A stretch of 64,000 bases of DNA from Bacteroidales bacterium (GTDB lineage: Bacteria > Bacteroidota > Bacteroidia > Bacteroidales > UBA1402). Positions 36,606-45,500 of the stretch are shown piece after piece. Position 1 is the first letter of the stretch. Each line of letters opens with the position of its first letter. Made by a program: the position numbers and the translations under genes. The notes beneath the pieces are model-generated. The model saw only the letters and a program-made list of their open reading frames with translations. It did no database searches and was not told the DNA's origin. Location: positions 1 to 64,000 of the forward strand of contig JAJFTH010000007.1 of assembly GCA_021373135.1 (NCBI GenBank), in the 5' to 3' direction.

Positions 36606-36647
36606 AAAAACGAGGGTGTCTCAAAAGTTTGAGGCACCCTCGTTTTT
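36606..36647. terminator. Terminator after tpiA
   Basis: A 20-bp stem (36606-36625 with 36628-36647, one G-T pair) has A-tract and T-tract at its ends, so it can work on both strands. It lies about 95 nt beyond the tpiA stop. Confidence 0.8.
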
Positions 36648-36741
36648 ATTCGTAAACCTATCTGAGATCAAACTCAAATATTCAATCCTCAGAGGCTTAA
36701 AAAAACTTTTGAGATAGCTTCGTCAATTTTGTTCAGTCGAA

Positions 36742-37497
36742 TCAGAACGCGTCTACAATTCCCATAAAATCTTTAGCGTTCAAAGCAGCACCACCAATCA
36801 AACCTCCGTCTACATCAGGATTTGCGAAAAGTTCCCCCGCATTGGACGCCTTGCAACTTCCACCATAAAGGATAGAGCAATTGTCGGCGACCTTTTTACC
36901 ATATTTGGCTGCCAACACGCTACGGATATAAGCATGGATTTCCTGAGCCTGAGCTGCAGTTGCAGTCTTACCGGTACCGATAGCCCAAACAGGTTCATAA
37001 GCCAGTATGATCTTGGAAAAGTCTTCCACTGAAAGATCAAAGAGCGACTCTTTAATTTGAGCTTCAACAACTTCAAATTGTTTGTTGGCTTCCCGTTCTG
37101 CCAGCACTTCTCCGATACAGAAGATTGGGGTCAAACCATTGGCCAGGGCCAGTTCAACTTTGGTTTTCAGGATAGCGGGGGTTTCACCGTAATAAGCACG
37201 ACGTTCTGAGTGACCAAGGATAACATATTGTGCACCGGTAGATTTCACCATGGCAGCGGAAACTTCTCCGGTATAAGCTCCGGAAACGTGATCAGCACAG
37301 TTTTCAGCAGCAACACCCAGTTTTGCAGAGTCAACAGATGCACAAACAGATGCAAGGTGAATAAAAGGAGTACCGATAATAACATCGCAATTAACTTTTT
37401 TAGAAGCCAATATTTCATTCAGTTCGGTTGCCAAAGCAACACCTTCCTGCAGGGTCTTGTTCATTTTCCAGTTACCTGCAACAATGTTTTTTCTCAT
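36742..37497 (-). CDS. tpiA: Triose-phosphate isomerase
   Basis: Cytoplasmic glycolytic enzyme of 251 residues that interconverts dihydroxyacetone phosphate and glyceraldehyde 3-phosphate. All catalytic elements are seen: the N-terminal NWKMN with the active Lys, the His in ILGHSERR, the catalytic Glu in [11 protein letters not shown] with the following flexible loop, and the phosphate-binding GGSCKASN and GGLIGGAAL. The length is normal for the family. It is the last gene of an operon with the DoxX-type gene (27-nt gap) and the DUF1599 gene, an arrangement well known in Bacteroidales. Confidence 0.98.
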   Translation of the reverse strand: MRKNIVAGNWKMNKTLQEGVALATELNEILASKKVNCDVIIGTPFIHLASVCASVDSAKLGVAAENCADHVSGAYTGEVSAAMVKSTGAQYVILGHSERRAYYGETPAILKTKVELALANGLTPIFCIGEVLAEREANKQFEVVEAQIKESLFDLSVEDFSKIILAYEPVWAIGTGKTATAAQAQEIHAYIRSVLAAKYGKKVADNCSILYGGSCKASNAGELFANPDVDGGLIGGAALNAKDFMGIVDAF

Positions 37498-37524
37498 TGT
37501 GATTTTGTTTTACAATTAATAAAC

Positions 37525-38811
37525 CTAAGTGATATTTGTTTTTTTGTTTTTTATTTTTTTCAAATGGAAATGGAAACGATACCCTCTGTGCAACAAAAAG
37601 AATAAAAGGACAGGTATCATGAAAAGGATAAAAACGTTAAACACAACCCTAAACGTACTGACTTTTCTGACTTTTCCCCAAGGCAATGCATTCAAAGGTT
37701 GCTTCGTCTTAGAAAAATCAGGAATGTCTCTGGAACCCCATTTTTGGAGCACAACCCCATCTTTCAGCAAAATCATGCCTGGATTGGATCGAATCATCGT
37801 CTGTAAAGTACGCTCATCCACTGAGCAATATTCAATGTCTGAATCATATTCATAATTCCATTCATCGATGGCATCAGCACCTGAATTAGTCAAACCATAA
37901 AATTCATACCCATGATTACCGGCATATTGCCGGGCAGATTCTATGTGTACATTGGCACTCCGGTTTGATTTTTCCAAATCGGGACTTACCAAAAGGAAGG
38001 TGTACGAGGTATCTTTGAGAACATCTTCGGTAATATCACCCTTCATCGGATGTTCCAATACAAAGTCATGAATAGGCGGGGTATAACCCTTACGTATCTG
38101 AATTTCTTTCCTGTCGACAAAAGTCCATGAAGCATCATTCAAGGGTGCTTTTTCGGCTGAGAATTCCTGCTGGACACCATTTTTCTCGTAAATGAACCGT
38201 GTATCAAAAGAATCAAGCGGTGCCCCATCGGGAATGGTCATAAAATCGGCCAGACGATTCCCTATCTGATAGGGTCGGAAATCCAACAAAGGAAGATGAA
38301 AATAAGAATAAGCGGACAGTAAAACGGGAAAAATGAGGCACCAATAGGCTGTCCATCTCGCCGTATACCATCCAAAGAGCTTGTAACACAACCCATTCCA
38401 ATGAAAGACAGGAAAGGCCAAAAGCAACAAGACCATATTTTTATAAAAAGTCTGCCAATTGGTCAGGATTAAGGCATCGCCAAAACAGCCACAATCCGAA
38501 ACCGGATTCTTGATGGCCAGATAAAGCGTAAAAGGTGTCATCACCAATAAGAACATCAATGAAAGCGCGCTGGTCAGTTTTTTCCAGATACCCAGTATCA
38601 AAGAAGTTCCCAGGAAAAATTCGAAAGCAGCAAGTAAGACAGCAAAAATCCAGGATAGACCGGAAAAAAAAGTCAGATGGAACGCCTCTAAATAATCTGA
38701 AATCTTGTAGGCAAAGCCGGAAGGGTCAATCGCTTTAACAAAACCGGAAAAAACAAAACACATACCTAGAAGAATCCTCGAAATATTGACTGCTACTTTT
38801 TTTGTGTCCAT
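37525..38811 (-). CDS. DoxX/MauE-type membrane protein with C-terminal thioredoxin-like region (BT_3928 family)
   Basis: Inner-membrane protein of 428 residues. The N-terminal 150 residues carry four to five membrane helices of the DoxX/MauE type, starting RILLGMCFVFSGFVKAIDP and with the conserved NPVSDCGCFGDA, whose Cys pair marks the redox-linked subgroup. A soluble part follows (about 190-395) which resembles a thioredoxin-like fold in TFLLVSPDLEKS and MILLKDGVVLQKWGS, without CxxC. A last membrane helix (about 395-415) and a basic tail close the protein. It sits between DUF1599 and tpiA as in other Bacteroidales. A role in envelope redox or electron supply is inference. Confidence 0.85.
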   Translation of the reverse strand: MDTKKVAVNISRILLGMCFVFSGFVKAIDPSGFAYKISDYLEAFHLTFFSGLSWIFAVLLAAFEFFLGTSLILGIWKKLTSALSLMFLLVMTPFTLYLAIKNPVSDCGCFGDALILTNWQTFYKNMVLLLLAFPVFHWNGLCYKLFGWYTARWTAYWCLIFPVLLSAYSYFHLPLLDFRPYQIGNRLADFMTIPDGAPLDSFDTRFIYEKNGVQQEFSAEKAPLNDASWTFVDRKEIQIRKGYTPPIHDFVLEHPMKGDITEDVLKDTSYTFLLVSPDLEKSNRSANVHIESARQYAGNHGYEFYGLTNSGADAIDEWNYEYDSDIEYCSVDERTLQTMIRSNPGMILLKDGVVLQKWGSRDIPDFSKTKQPLNALPWGKVRKVSTFRVVFNVFILFMIPVLLFFLLHRGYRFHFHLKKIKNKKTNIT

Positions 38812-38826
38812 CGATATGTTGACTAT

Positions 38827-39378
38827 CTAATCATTAACTTCATCAAAATCCATACGGATCAAACCAAAAATGGCATAATTTATCATATCCAGATAATTGG
38901 CATCAATGCCTTCTGATATCAACGTCTGCCCTTGAATATCTTCAATTTGCTTGGTCCTGTACAATTTCATCAGGATCAAATCCGTATATGATGGAATCCG
39001 CATACTTCTCCAAGCCTCATCATAATCGTGATTTTTGTCCATCATGAGACTTTTGGCCTGACTGATTTTTTGGTCGTACATTTTGATGGCCTGTTCCGTT
39101 GTCAGGTCAACTTGCTCCGTATAGCCCAGTTCAAGCTGAATCAAGCCAATTACACCATAATTGACGATGGCAACAAATTCAGGTCGGATACCTTCATCAA
39201 CCTTGGCATTGCCTTTTACCTCCAAACTTCTAATACGATTGGCTTTGATGAAAATCTGATCAGTCACTGACTGTGGACGAAGGATGCGCCAAGCTGCCCC
39301 ATAATCGTGAAGTTTCTTGGAAAAAACCGAACGGCATTGAGCAACCACGGCATCAAATTGCATATTGGTATTGGCCAT
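38827..39378 (-). CDS. DUF1599 protein with two tandem copies of the domain
   Basis: Small cytoplasmic protein of 183 residues. The start at 39378 (MANTNMQFD) is chosen because a -7 element lies at 39401-39408 and a longer frame to 39456 would run into the M23 gene. The protein is two copies of the same about 75-residue unit: CRSVFSKKLHDYGAAWRILR (with QIFIKANRIRSLE) and AKSLMMDKNHDYDEAWRSMR (with LILMKLYRTKQIE). DUF1599 is also called a nucleotide-modification-associated domain; its biochemical role is not settled. It is the first gene of the DUF1599-DoxX-tpiA operon, 15 nt before the DoxX-type gene. Confidence 0.85.
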   Translation of the reverse strand: MANTNMQFDAVVAQCRSVFSKKLHDYGAAWRILRPQSVTDQIFIKANRIRSLEVKGNAKVDEGIRPEFVAIVNYGVIGLIQLELGYTEQVDLTTEQAIKMYDQKISQAKSLMMDKNHDYDEAWRSMRIPSYTDLILMKLYRTKQIEDIQGQTLISEGIDANYLDMINYAIFGLIRMDFDEVND

Positions 39379-39400
39379 AAAATCTACTGGTGTTAGGCCA

Positions 39401-39408
39401 CAAAAGTA
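39401..39408 (-). promoter_or_regulatory. -7 element for the DUF1599-DoxX-tpiA operon
   Basis: Minus-strand TACTTTTG matches TAnnTTTG; transcription would start near 39394, 16 nt upstream of the ATG at 39378. Confidence 0.5.
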
Positions 39409-39427
39409 GTAAAAAAGGAATGGAAAA

Positions 39428-40354
39428 TCAAGACAAACGCAAGCGTTGTCCGGCATGAATTTTCGATGAAGATTTGATATTGTTCAATAAGCAAAGCTTC
39501 CTGACAGTAAGGCCGCATTTCTTGGCAATTGTATAAAGTGCATCACCTTTGCGAACTTTATAATATTTAATCTGAGCGTATGAATCTTTTTTATAGTTTC
39601 CGCTACCCTTGTCATCCGGAGATAGTCTTACGCCTCCGTAATAACCACCGGAATAGCGAATCCTTTCTTCAAAAGTCTTACTCTTGACAACATGGTACAC
39701 ATTCTTCAACGGAACATAGTCTTCAAAGCTGAACAATTTGGCAGGATTGATCGGGTTACCATAAATACGAGTCTCAAAATGCAAGTGGGGACCTGTAGAA
39801 TGGCCTGTGCTACCACCTAAAGCAATGGGATCGCCTGCTTTGACTTCCTGATTGGGACCCACGAGAAATTTCGACAAATGGCCGTATATCGTTTCCATAC
39901 CCTCATGATGGCGCAATACGACAAAATAGCCGTAACCACCACGGTTGTAGCGACGGACGCGAACCCTGCCGGAAAATGCAGCACGGATCGTATCTCCTAC
40001 ACGGACTCTTAAATCTATTCCGTTATGAAACTTACGATGACGCGGACCAAAAGGAGAAGTGACGTGTCCGAGGCAAGGAGGATAATATCCTGAAATATTG
40101 ATGGAAAAACTATCTCTCATATGAACAATATCCATCCCGTAAGGATTGACCTTGGTATCGCTCCAATTGCCATAAAGACCTTCGTATACGTCGCCTGTTT
40201 CAACATCTTCCTCTTCCATCAACTGACGAGTGATTACGGAATCAAGTGCGGCATGTTTTTTGTCGTATTTGATATTGACAGTGTAATTATTCTGTCCGTA
40301 AACACTAGTGAGACTAATGGATATAAAAAGAATCAAGGTCTTGTAAAAATGCAT
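39428..40354 (-). CDS. M23 metallopeptidase with C-terminal LysM domain
   Basis: Exported peptidoglycan endopeptidase or cell-division activator of 308 residues. Signal peptide to residue 20 (VYGQ), a linker with FxIN-type strands, then the LytM/M23 domain (about 95-210). The Zn2+ site is complete: H110 and D114 in HNGIDL, H190 and H192 in GPHLHFE, with the conserved TIYGHLS before it. Residues 264-307 form a LysM peptidoglycan-binding domain (YKVRKGDALYTIAKKCGLTV). With all ligands present it should be an active DD-endopeptidase. It is a single gene with its own -7 element. Confidence 0.94.
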   Translation of the reverse strand: MHFYKTLILFISISLTSVYGQNNYTVNIKYDKKHAALDSVITRQLMEEEDVETGDVYEGLYGNWSDTKVNPYGMDIVHMRDSFSINISGYYPPCLGHVTSPFGPRHRKFHNGIDLRVRVGDTIRAAFSGRVRVRRYNRGGYGYFVVLRHHEGMETIYGHLSKFLVGPNQEVKAGDPIALGGSTGHSTGPHLHFETRIYGNPINPAKLFSFEDYVPLKNVYHVVKSKTFEERIRYSGGYYGGVRLSPDDKGSGNYKKDSYAQIKYYKVRKGDALYTIAKKCGLTVRKLCLLNNIKSSSKIHAGQRLRLS

Positions 40355-40405
40355 AGATATTGGTTTCTGGAATGGAAAAAATTAAAAATTATCGTTCCGA
40401 CATTC

Positions 40406-40413
40406 CAAATATA
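40406..40413 (-). promoter_or_regulatory. -7 element for M23 gene
   Basis: Minus-strand TATATTTG matches TAnnTTTG, about 52 nt before the start codon. Confidence 0.45.
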
Positions 40414-40464
40414 AAAAAACATTTTGGAAAAACCTGAGACGTTAAGGTTTTTTTTCAAAATAAA

Positions 40465-42564
40465 TTAACTGATTACTCCCCAATTTACCTTTTTGGCAAA
40501 CAATTTGCAGAGCTGCTTTTTCAGAACAACATGCTCTGGAAGAGACAATTCAGGGTCTTTTTCAAGAATTGACCTGGCAATGGTTCGTACATATTCTATC
40601 AATGGCCCGTCTTTTGCTAAATTTGCAATTTTTAAATCAAATGCAATGCCACTTTGTTGTGTTCCTTCCAAATCACCCGGACCCCGAAGCTTCAAATCAG
40701 CTTCGGCAATTTCAAAACCATCATTGCTGGAAGTCAGTATATCTATTCGTTTCCGGCTATCTTCCGATAATTTATAGGAAGTGACCAGAATACAATATGA
40801 CTGATCCGAACCGCGCCCAACCCGTCCCCGCAACTGGTGTAACTGCGAAAGTCCGAAACGTTCCGCACTCTCTATCATCATGACAGAAGCGTTGGGTACA
40901 TTCACACCAACTTCAATGACAGTCGTCGCAACAAGTATCCTGGCCTCTCCTTTTACAAAGGCCTGCATATTCGCATCCTTTTCCGCCGATTTCATCTTAC
41001 CGTGTACCATGGCGACTTTTACTTCCGGAAAGACCTCCTTGATGTGATTGAAACCATCTTCCAGATTCTTATAATCAGATTTCTCGGACTCGCTGATGAG
41101 GGGATAAACCACATAAATCTGTCTCCCGGCCCTGAGTTGCTCCCTCATGAAGTCATAGAGCGGACCACGTCTGTTGTCAAAACGGTGTACGGTTTGGATT
41201 GGCTTTCTGCCCGGAGGCAACTCATCAATGACGGAAACATCCAAATCTCCGTAAAACGTCATGGCCAAAGTACGTGGTATAGGCGTAGCTGTCATGACCA
41301 GCACGTGCGGAGGCATCTCATTTTTGCGCCACATCCTGGAACGTTGTTCCACCCCAAAACGGTGTTGTTCGTCAATGACCACAAGTCCCAGATTCTTGAA
41401 ATGTACCGTATCTTCTATCAAGGCATGGGTACCGATCAGGATTTGAATCTCACCTGACAACAAACCCTGATGGATAGGCACCCTGTCTTTGGCTTTGACA
41501 GATCCGGTCAACAAGGCTACCTTGATGTCCATATCCTGCAAAAGCGAGGTGATGGTTTCGTAATGTTGATTGGCCAAAATTTCTGTCGGGGCCATGATGC
41601 AGGACTGAAAACCATTGTCGGCAGCCATAAGCATAGACATCAGGGCAACCAGAGTCTTTCCGCTACCTACATCTCCCTGCAACAGCCGGTTCATCTGTCT
41701 TGGCCTGGCCATATCGTTTCTGATCTCTTTCAAAACCCGTTTCTGAGCTTCGGTCAATTCAAAAGGCAGATATTTGTAAAAAAAAGTATTGAAATAGGCT
41801 CCAATTCGCTCAAAAGGATACCCTTTGTATTTTTTCTCCCGTTCCAGTGTATAACGCAGGATATGTAGCTGAAGATAGAAAAGCTCTTCAAAAGTAAGCC
41901 TGTAGCGTGCCTGTTTCAAGATCTGGGCATCCGTTGGTTGGTGCATCTGCAGCAATGCATCATGCAAACGGATCAGACGGTATTGTTTGATCATGTCTGG
42001 CGGGAGCGTTTCAGGTATGGCTTCATGAATGCTGCGGATCAGATTGCCCTGAATGGTTTGAATGGCCTTGGAATTCAGGTAATGCGACTTCATCTTCTCA
42101 GTCGTATTATAGAAAGGCTGCAAAGTCATGGCGGGGATAGCTTGTGCATTCTGAACAGGATCCACATCCGGATGAGCGATGGAAATCTGATGTCCGTAAA
42201 CAGATGGCTTGCCAAAAACGATGTAATCCACACCAGGCTTGTACTTGTCCACCACATATTTCAAACCTTTGAACCAAACAAGTTCAAGGATGCCTGTTCC
42301 ATCCGTAAAATTAGCAGAAAGCCGTTTGCCCCGTCCTGTTCCTACCATCTGGAATGACTGAAAACGTCCGATCACCTGGATGTAGGGAAGATTGGAAGTT
42401 AGTTCACTGATCTTATAGAATCTGGACCTGTCGACATATTTATAGGGGAAATAATAGAGCATCTGTTCCTGATTGAAGATTTGAAGTTCTTTCTTCAGGA
42501 TTTCCGCCCGTGCACTTCCTACACCAGGTATAAAAGTCAGTTCTTTGCTCGACAGGTCTAACAC
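40465..42564 (-). CDS. recG: ATP-dependent DNA helicase RecG
   Basis: Cytoplasmic helicase of 699 residues that reverses stalled replication forks and processes Holliday junctions. The N-terminal wedge/OB domain (about 60-180) holds YIQVIGRFQSFQ. The motor has motif I QGDVGSGKTLVAL, motif II VIDEQHRFG (DEQH box), motif III VMTATPIPRTLAM and motif VI QLRGRVGRGSDQSYC. The length is normal. It is the last gene of the xseA-xseB-ispD-recG unit, 4 nt after ispD. Confidence 0.97.
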   Translation of the reverse strand: MLDLSSKELTFIPGVGSARAEILKKELQIFNQEQMLYYFPYKYVDRSRFYKISELTSNLPYIQVIGRFQSFQMVGTGRGKRLSANFTDGTGILELVWFKGLKYVVDKYKPGVDYIVFGKPSVYGHQISIAHPDVDPVQNAQAIPAMTLQPFYNTTEKMKSHYLNSKAIQTIQGNLIRSIHEAIPETLPPDMIKQYRLIRLHDALLQMHQPTDAQILKQARYRLTFEELFYLQLHILRYTLEREKKYKGYPFERIGAYFNTFFYKYLPFELTEAQKRVLKEIRNDMARPRQMNRLLQGDVGSGKTLVALMSMLMAADNGFQSCIMAPTEILANQHYETITSLLQDMDIKVALLTGSVKAKDRVPIHQGLLSGEIQILIGTHALIEDTVHFKNLGLVVIDEQHRFGVEQRSRMWRKNEMPPHVLVMTATPIPRTLAMTFYGDLDVSVIDELPPGRKPIQTVHRFDNRRGPLYDFMREQLRAGRQIYVVYPLISESEKSDYKNLEDGFNHIKEVFPEVKVAMVHGKMKSAEKDANMQAFVKGEARILVATTVIEVGVNVPNASVMMIESAERFGLSQLHQLRGRVGRGSDQSYCILVTSYKLSEDSRKRIDILTSSNDGFEIAEADLKLRGPGDLEGTQQSGIAFDLKIANLAKDGPLIEYVRTIARSILEKDPELSLPEHVVLKKQLCKLFAKKVNWGVIS

Positions 42565-42568
42565 TTGT

Positions 42569-43255
42569 TTATTTTACGGGGTTAAACTTATTGATTTGCT
42601 CGGCCATAAGCAGGTCGAGGGTCGTTGTTATCTTGATATTGTCAGGCAGGCCTTCGACCAGTTCCACCTGATAACCGGCGGCTTCAACCACAGAAGCGTC
42701 ATCAGTGAAACATTCCTGATAAGACTGAAGATAAGCCTTTTTCAACAGCTCCAGACGAAAAGCCTGTGGAGTTTGCACGGAACGGTACGTTTCACGACGA
42801 ACGGAAAAGCTGGTTTCACCATCCATTTTTCGGATACTTTCCGTGAGTTGAGTCACAGGGACGGCAGCCCCAAACTTTTCAGCGGCTGCATAACAGCGTT
42901 CTATCAGATCTGTATTGATGAATGGCCTGACACCGTCATGCACAGCTACCAATCCTTCCTTTCCTGTCAGAGCCAAACCGTTTTTGACGGATTCAAAGCG
43001 GGTCTCGCCACCATTGGCTATCCGGCAAGGTAACTTAAAATCGTATTTGATGCAGAGTTCATTCCAATAATCTTGCTGGGATTCAGGTAAGACCAGAATC
43101 AATTTAATTTCAGGGTCAGCCTGGTAAAAAGCTTGCAACGTATGCATTAAAAGGGGTTTACCAGACAACAAAAGAAACTGCTTGGGAACAGCCGATCCCA
43201 TTCTAAGGCCTTTGCCTCCTGCCACAATAATGGCATATCTCAATTCCTTTTTCAT
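42569..43255 (-). CDS. ispD: 2-C-methyl-D-erythritol 4-phosphate cytidylyltransferase
   Basis: Cytoplasmic MEP-pathway enzyme of 228 residues that joins CTP and 2-C-methylerythritol 4-phosphate on the way to isoprenoids. Family marks are the N-terminal nucleotide loop VAGGKGLRMGSAVPKQF, the DGVRPF motif (in VAVHDGVRPFI) and TDDASVVE near the C-terminus. It stands between xseB (15 nt upstream) and recG (4 nt downstream). The next MEP enzyme but one, ispF, is encoded 1.7 kb away in a different operon. Confidence 0.96.
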   Translation of the reverse strand: MKKELRYAIIVAGGKGLRMGSAVPKQFLLLSGKPLLMHTLQAFYQADPEIKLILVLPESQQDYWNELCIKYDFKLPCRIANGGETRFESVKNGLALTGKEGLVAVHDGVRPFINTDLIERCYAAAEKFGAAVPVTQLTESIRKMDGETSFSVRRETYRSVQTPQAFRLELLKKAYLQSYQECFTDDASVVEAAGYQVELVEGLPDNIKITTTLDLLMAEQINKFNPVK

Positions 43256-43270
43256 CTTCTTGTTGATTTA

Positions 43271-43471
43271 TCAGATTTTCACATTCTCAAACACAGCCTG
43301 TATTTCAGCATCTGCCTGATACAGTTTTTGTTTACAGGCTTGGAGCAGCTCGGCAGCCCGTTTTACTTTCTGACTCATTTCGTCCACGTCGAGGTTATTC
43401 TTTTCCAGTGAAGCCAGGATTTGCTCCACTTCCTGCATGGCAGCATTGTATGAAAACTTTTTTTCAGCCAT
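43271..43471 (-). CDS. xseB: Exodeoxyribonuclease VII small subunit
   Basis: Cytoplasmic 66-residue subunit that supports the XseA nuclease. It is a short helical protein with the family pattern FSYNAAMQEVEQILASLE and the conserved LL-x-x-CKQKL. It overlaps the end of xseA by 8 nt, so translation is probably coupled. Length is normal for XseB. Confidence 0.95.
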   Translation of the reverse strand: MAEKKFSYNAAMQEVEQILASLEKNNLDVDEMSQKVKRAAELLQACKQKLYQADAEIQAVFENVKI

Positions 43472-44795
43472 TTTGTATTTCAGTTTTATCTATGGTACTG
43501 TATATCTTTCCATCACGTAGATGGGTGCATATTTCGGATCCCGCGGACAGGTCATGAATGGATTTCACAATCTTGCCGTTATGCAAAGTAAGTGAAAAAC
43601 CTCTTTGAATCAAGATATCCGGAGAAAAACCGGTCAACGTCTTTTCCATCACCTCCGTCTGATGTTTGAGCTGGCCGATGCCGGAGGATGCACGATACTG
43701 CAAATTGGAATACTGCATTTCTATCCATTGGCTTTTCTGCAATACGACACGTTTGGACGTATTCAAAAGGGAAGCTTCGCGTCTTTCTATCAGAAGTTCT
43801 GCGGTATGAATTCTTTCACGGGTATTCAGTCTCAGACGGTCCGAATTGATTTTCAACTGTTGCATATCTGTCTCCAAGATGTTTTGTGCCGTCATTTTCA
43901 GTTTTTCCGCATCCGTATCCAACCTGAAAGCCTCTTGTGACAAAGTATTCAACAGGTGCTCCGCTGCTGCCGTCGGCGTTTTTACGGAAGTATGGGAAAC
44001 CCTGTCCAGCACGGAGGAATCCCTGTCATGGCCAATTCCGGAAAGGATGGGCAAAGGATATTGAGCACAATAATAGCACAAATCATACCGATCAAAGCAA
44101 CTCAGGTCTGCCGATGCACCGCCTCCCCTGATGATGACCACCAAATCAAATCCGATTCCGGTTTCAACAATCCGGTTCAGTGCGTTTATAATGGATATTT
44201 CAGCTGATTCTCCCTGCATGATGGCCGGGAAAAAGGCTGTATAAAAGACGAAACTATATGCATTGTTGTGCAATTGATCCATAAAATCCTCATACCCCGC
44301 AGCCGTGGGCGAAGAGACGATAGCAAGACGTTGCGGCAATAAAGGCCAGGGCAATTCCTTATTCAAGTCGATAACTCCGTCAATTGTTAGCCGGCGAATG
44401 ATTTCCTGCCTGCGCAAACTCAATTCACCCATCGTGTAAGCTGGGTCGATATTTCGGATGATTAGATTATAACCATAAAGTTCATGGAATTCTACGGAAA
44501 CTTCCACCAATACTTTCTGTCCGGCCTGTAAAAAAGTCCCCGTTTGTTCTTCAAAAAAAGGTTTCATACTGCCCCAGATGGTTGCCCAGATGGTTGCTCT
44601 GGCCTTGGCGCAGATAGCATCAGACCCTTCCCTTTTCTGTATCAGCTCCAGATAACAATGACCGGAATAATGCTCCTTACATTCACTGACTTCCGCACGA
44701 ATCCAATACGTATCCGAAAATTCTTTCCGAATTTCGTTTCTGACCATCTGGTTCAGTTCCAAAAGGGTTATTGCCTCCATGATTTTTTGATCCAT
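43464..44795 (-). CDS. xseA: Exodeoxyribonuclease VII large subunit
   Basis: Cytoplasmic nuclease of 443 residues that degrades single-stranded DNA in both directions together with XseB. It starts with an OB-fold (about 15-115; WIRAEVSECKEHYSGHCYLEL), followed by the catalytic domain with VVIIRGGGASADLSCFD, SGIGHDRDSSVLDRV and the KTPTAAAEHLL signature. A long helical region (about 290-390) comes next and the last 50 residues hold the RGFSLT stretch. It heads the xseA-xseB-ispD-recG unit and has a 200-nt leader with a -7 element and an 11-bp direct repeat. Confidence 0.96.
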   Translation of the reverse strand: MDQKIMEAITLLELNQMVRNEIRKEFSDTYWIRAEVSECKEHYSGHCYLELIQKREGSDAICAKARATIWATIWGSMKPFFEEQTGTFLQAGQKVLVEVSVEFHELYGYNLIIRNIDPAYTMGELSLRRQEIIRRLTIDGVIDLNKELPWPLLPQRLAIVSSPTAAGYEDFMDQLHNNAYSFVFYTAFFPAIMQGESAEISIINALNRIVETGIGFDLVVIIRGGGASADLSCFDRYDLCYYCAQYPLPILSGIGHDRDSSVLDRVSHTSVKTPTAAAEHLLNTLSQEAFRLDTDAEKLKMTAQNILETDMQQLKINSDRLRLNTRERIHTAELLIERREASLLNTSKRVVLQKSQWIEMQYSNLQYRASSGIGQLKHQTEVMEKTLTGFSPDILIQRGFSLTLHNGKIVKSIHDLSAGSEICTHLRDGKIYSTIDKTEIQNG

Positions 44796-44919
44796 ATTTT
44801 ACGACACTGCTTAGAACCGGAATATCGACCAGATAAACAAAAACCTTTAGCAGCCAAAATAGACAGGTCTTTGAAACTTTTCTCGTTTTGTAACATTCAA
44901 AAGGACAGGCAGGTCATGA

Positions 44920-44927
44920 CAAATGTA
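44920..44927 (-). promoter_or_regulatory. -7 element for xseA operon
   Basis: Minus-strand TACATTTG matches TAnnTTTG; the leader would be about 118 nt. A direct repeat stands 22 nt upstream. Confidence 0.45.
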
Positions 44928-44949
44928 CAAAAAATCCAGTCAAAGCAAG

Positions 44950-44981
44950 ATGCTTTTATCTGAACAAAGAATGCTTTTATC
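44950..44981. repeat. 11-bp direct repeat upstream of xseA
   Basis: ATGCTTTTATC occurs at 44950-44960 and again at 44971-44981, exactly 21 bp apart. The repeat lies 22 nt upstream of the -7 element of xseA. That is the same geometry as the four carbohydrate operators, but the sequence is different. Confidence 0.5.
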
Positions 44982-44996
44982 AGTTAAAAAATCTGT

Positions 44997-45485
44997 TCAA
45001 TGATTGGAGTTCCGGGTAATCAGGACAACGGCAGAAGCGGATATTCCTTCTCCCCGGCCAGTGTATCCGAGTTTTTCTGTGGTGGTGGCTTTGATGGAAA
45101 CAGCATCAGGTTCTATACCCATCAAATGGGCAAGACAAGACTGCATCTCCGGAATGAAAGGGTTTATTTTGGGGTGTTCAGCACAAACGGTCGAGTCAAT
45201 ATTGCCAACGACCCATAATTTTTCGCTTAAAAGTTCTACGGTCTTTTTCAACAAAATTTTGCTGTCTATGCCGGCATACATTTCGGATGTATCCGGAAAA
45301 TGGGAACCGATATCCCGCAAATTGGCAGCTCCAAGCAGGGCATCACAAATCGCATGAATCAATACATCGGCATCAGAATGTCCAAGCAAACCTTTTTCGT
45401 AAGGGATCATTATTCCGCCCAACCACAAAGGCCTGTCATTTACCAGACGATGCACATCAAAACCATATCCTACGCGAATATCCAT
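44997..45485 (-). CDS. ispF: 2-C-methyl-D-erythritol 2,4-cyclodiphosphate synthase
   Basis: Cytoplasmic MEP-pathway enzyme of 162 residues that cyclises the CDP-methylerythritol phosphate product. The metal site is complete: D8 and H10 in GYGFDVHRL (residue numbers approximate within one), and His in LLGHSDADVLIHA. The C-terminal KATTTEKLGYTGRGEGI is typical. It follows porV by 15 nt at the end of the rex-FAH-porU-porV-ispF run. The porU-porV-ispF order is also found in Porphyromonas. Confidence 0.97.
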   Translation of the reverse strand: MDIRVGYGFDVHRLVNDRPLWLGGIMIPYEKGLLGHSDADVLIHAICDALLGAANLRDIGSHFPDTSEMYAGIDSKILLKKTVELLSEKLWVVGNIDSTVCAEHPKINPFIPEMQSCLAHLMGIEPDAVSIKATTTEKLGYTGRGEGISASAVVLITRNSNH

Positions 45486-45500
45486 AGTCCGGCCTTTATT

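Larger units (their letters stand above)
36442..36741. other. Spacer between DUF4886 gene and tpiA
   Basis: The 300-bp spacer holds the -7 element of the DUF4886 gene and the terminator of the tpiA operon (36606-36647). The stretch between them (about 36480-36600) shows nothing recognisable. Confidence 0.5.

Noticed and set aside
39379..39456. Longer N-terminus for the DUF1599 protein
   Set aside because: The extension would overlap the M23 gene, includes a Cys/Phe-rich stretch unlike the family, and lies across the -7 element at 39401-39408.
41002..42357. Long plus-strand frames (132-151 codons) opposite recG
   Set aside because: They are antisense to conserved helicase motifs and show no recognisable protein pattern.
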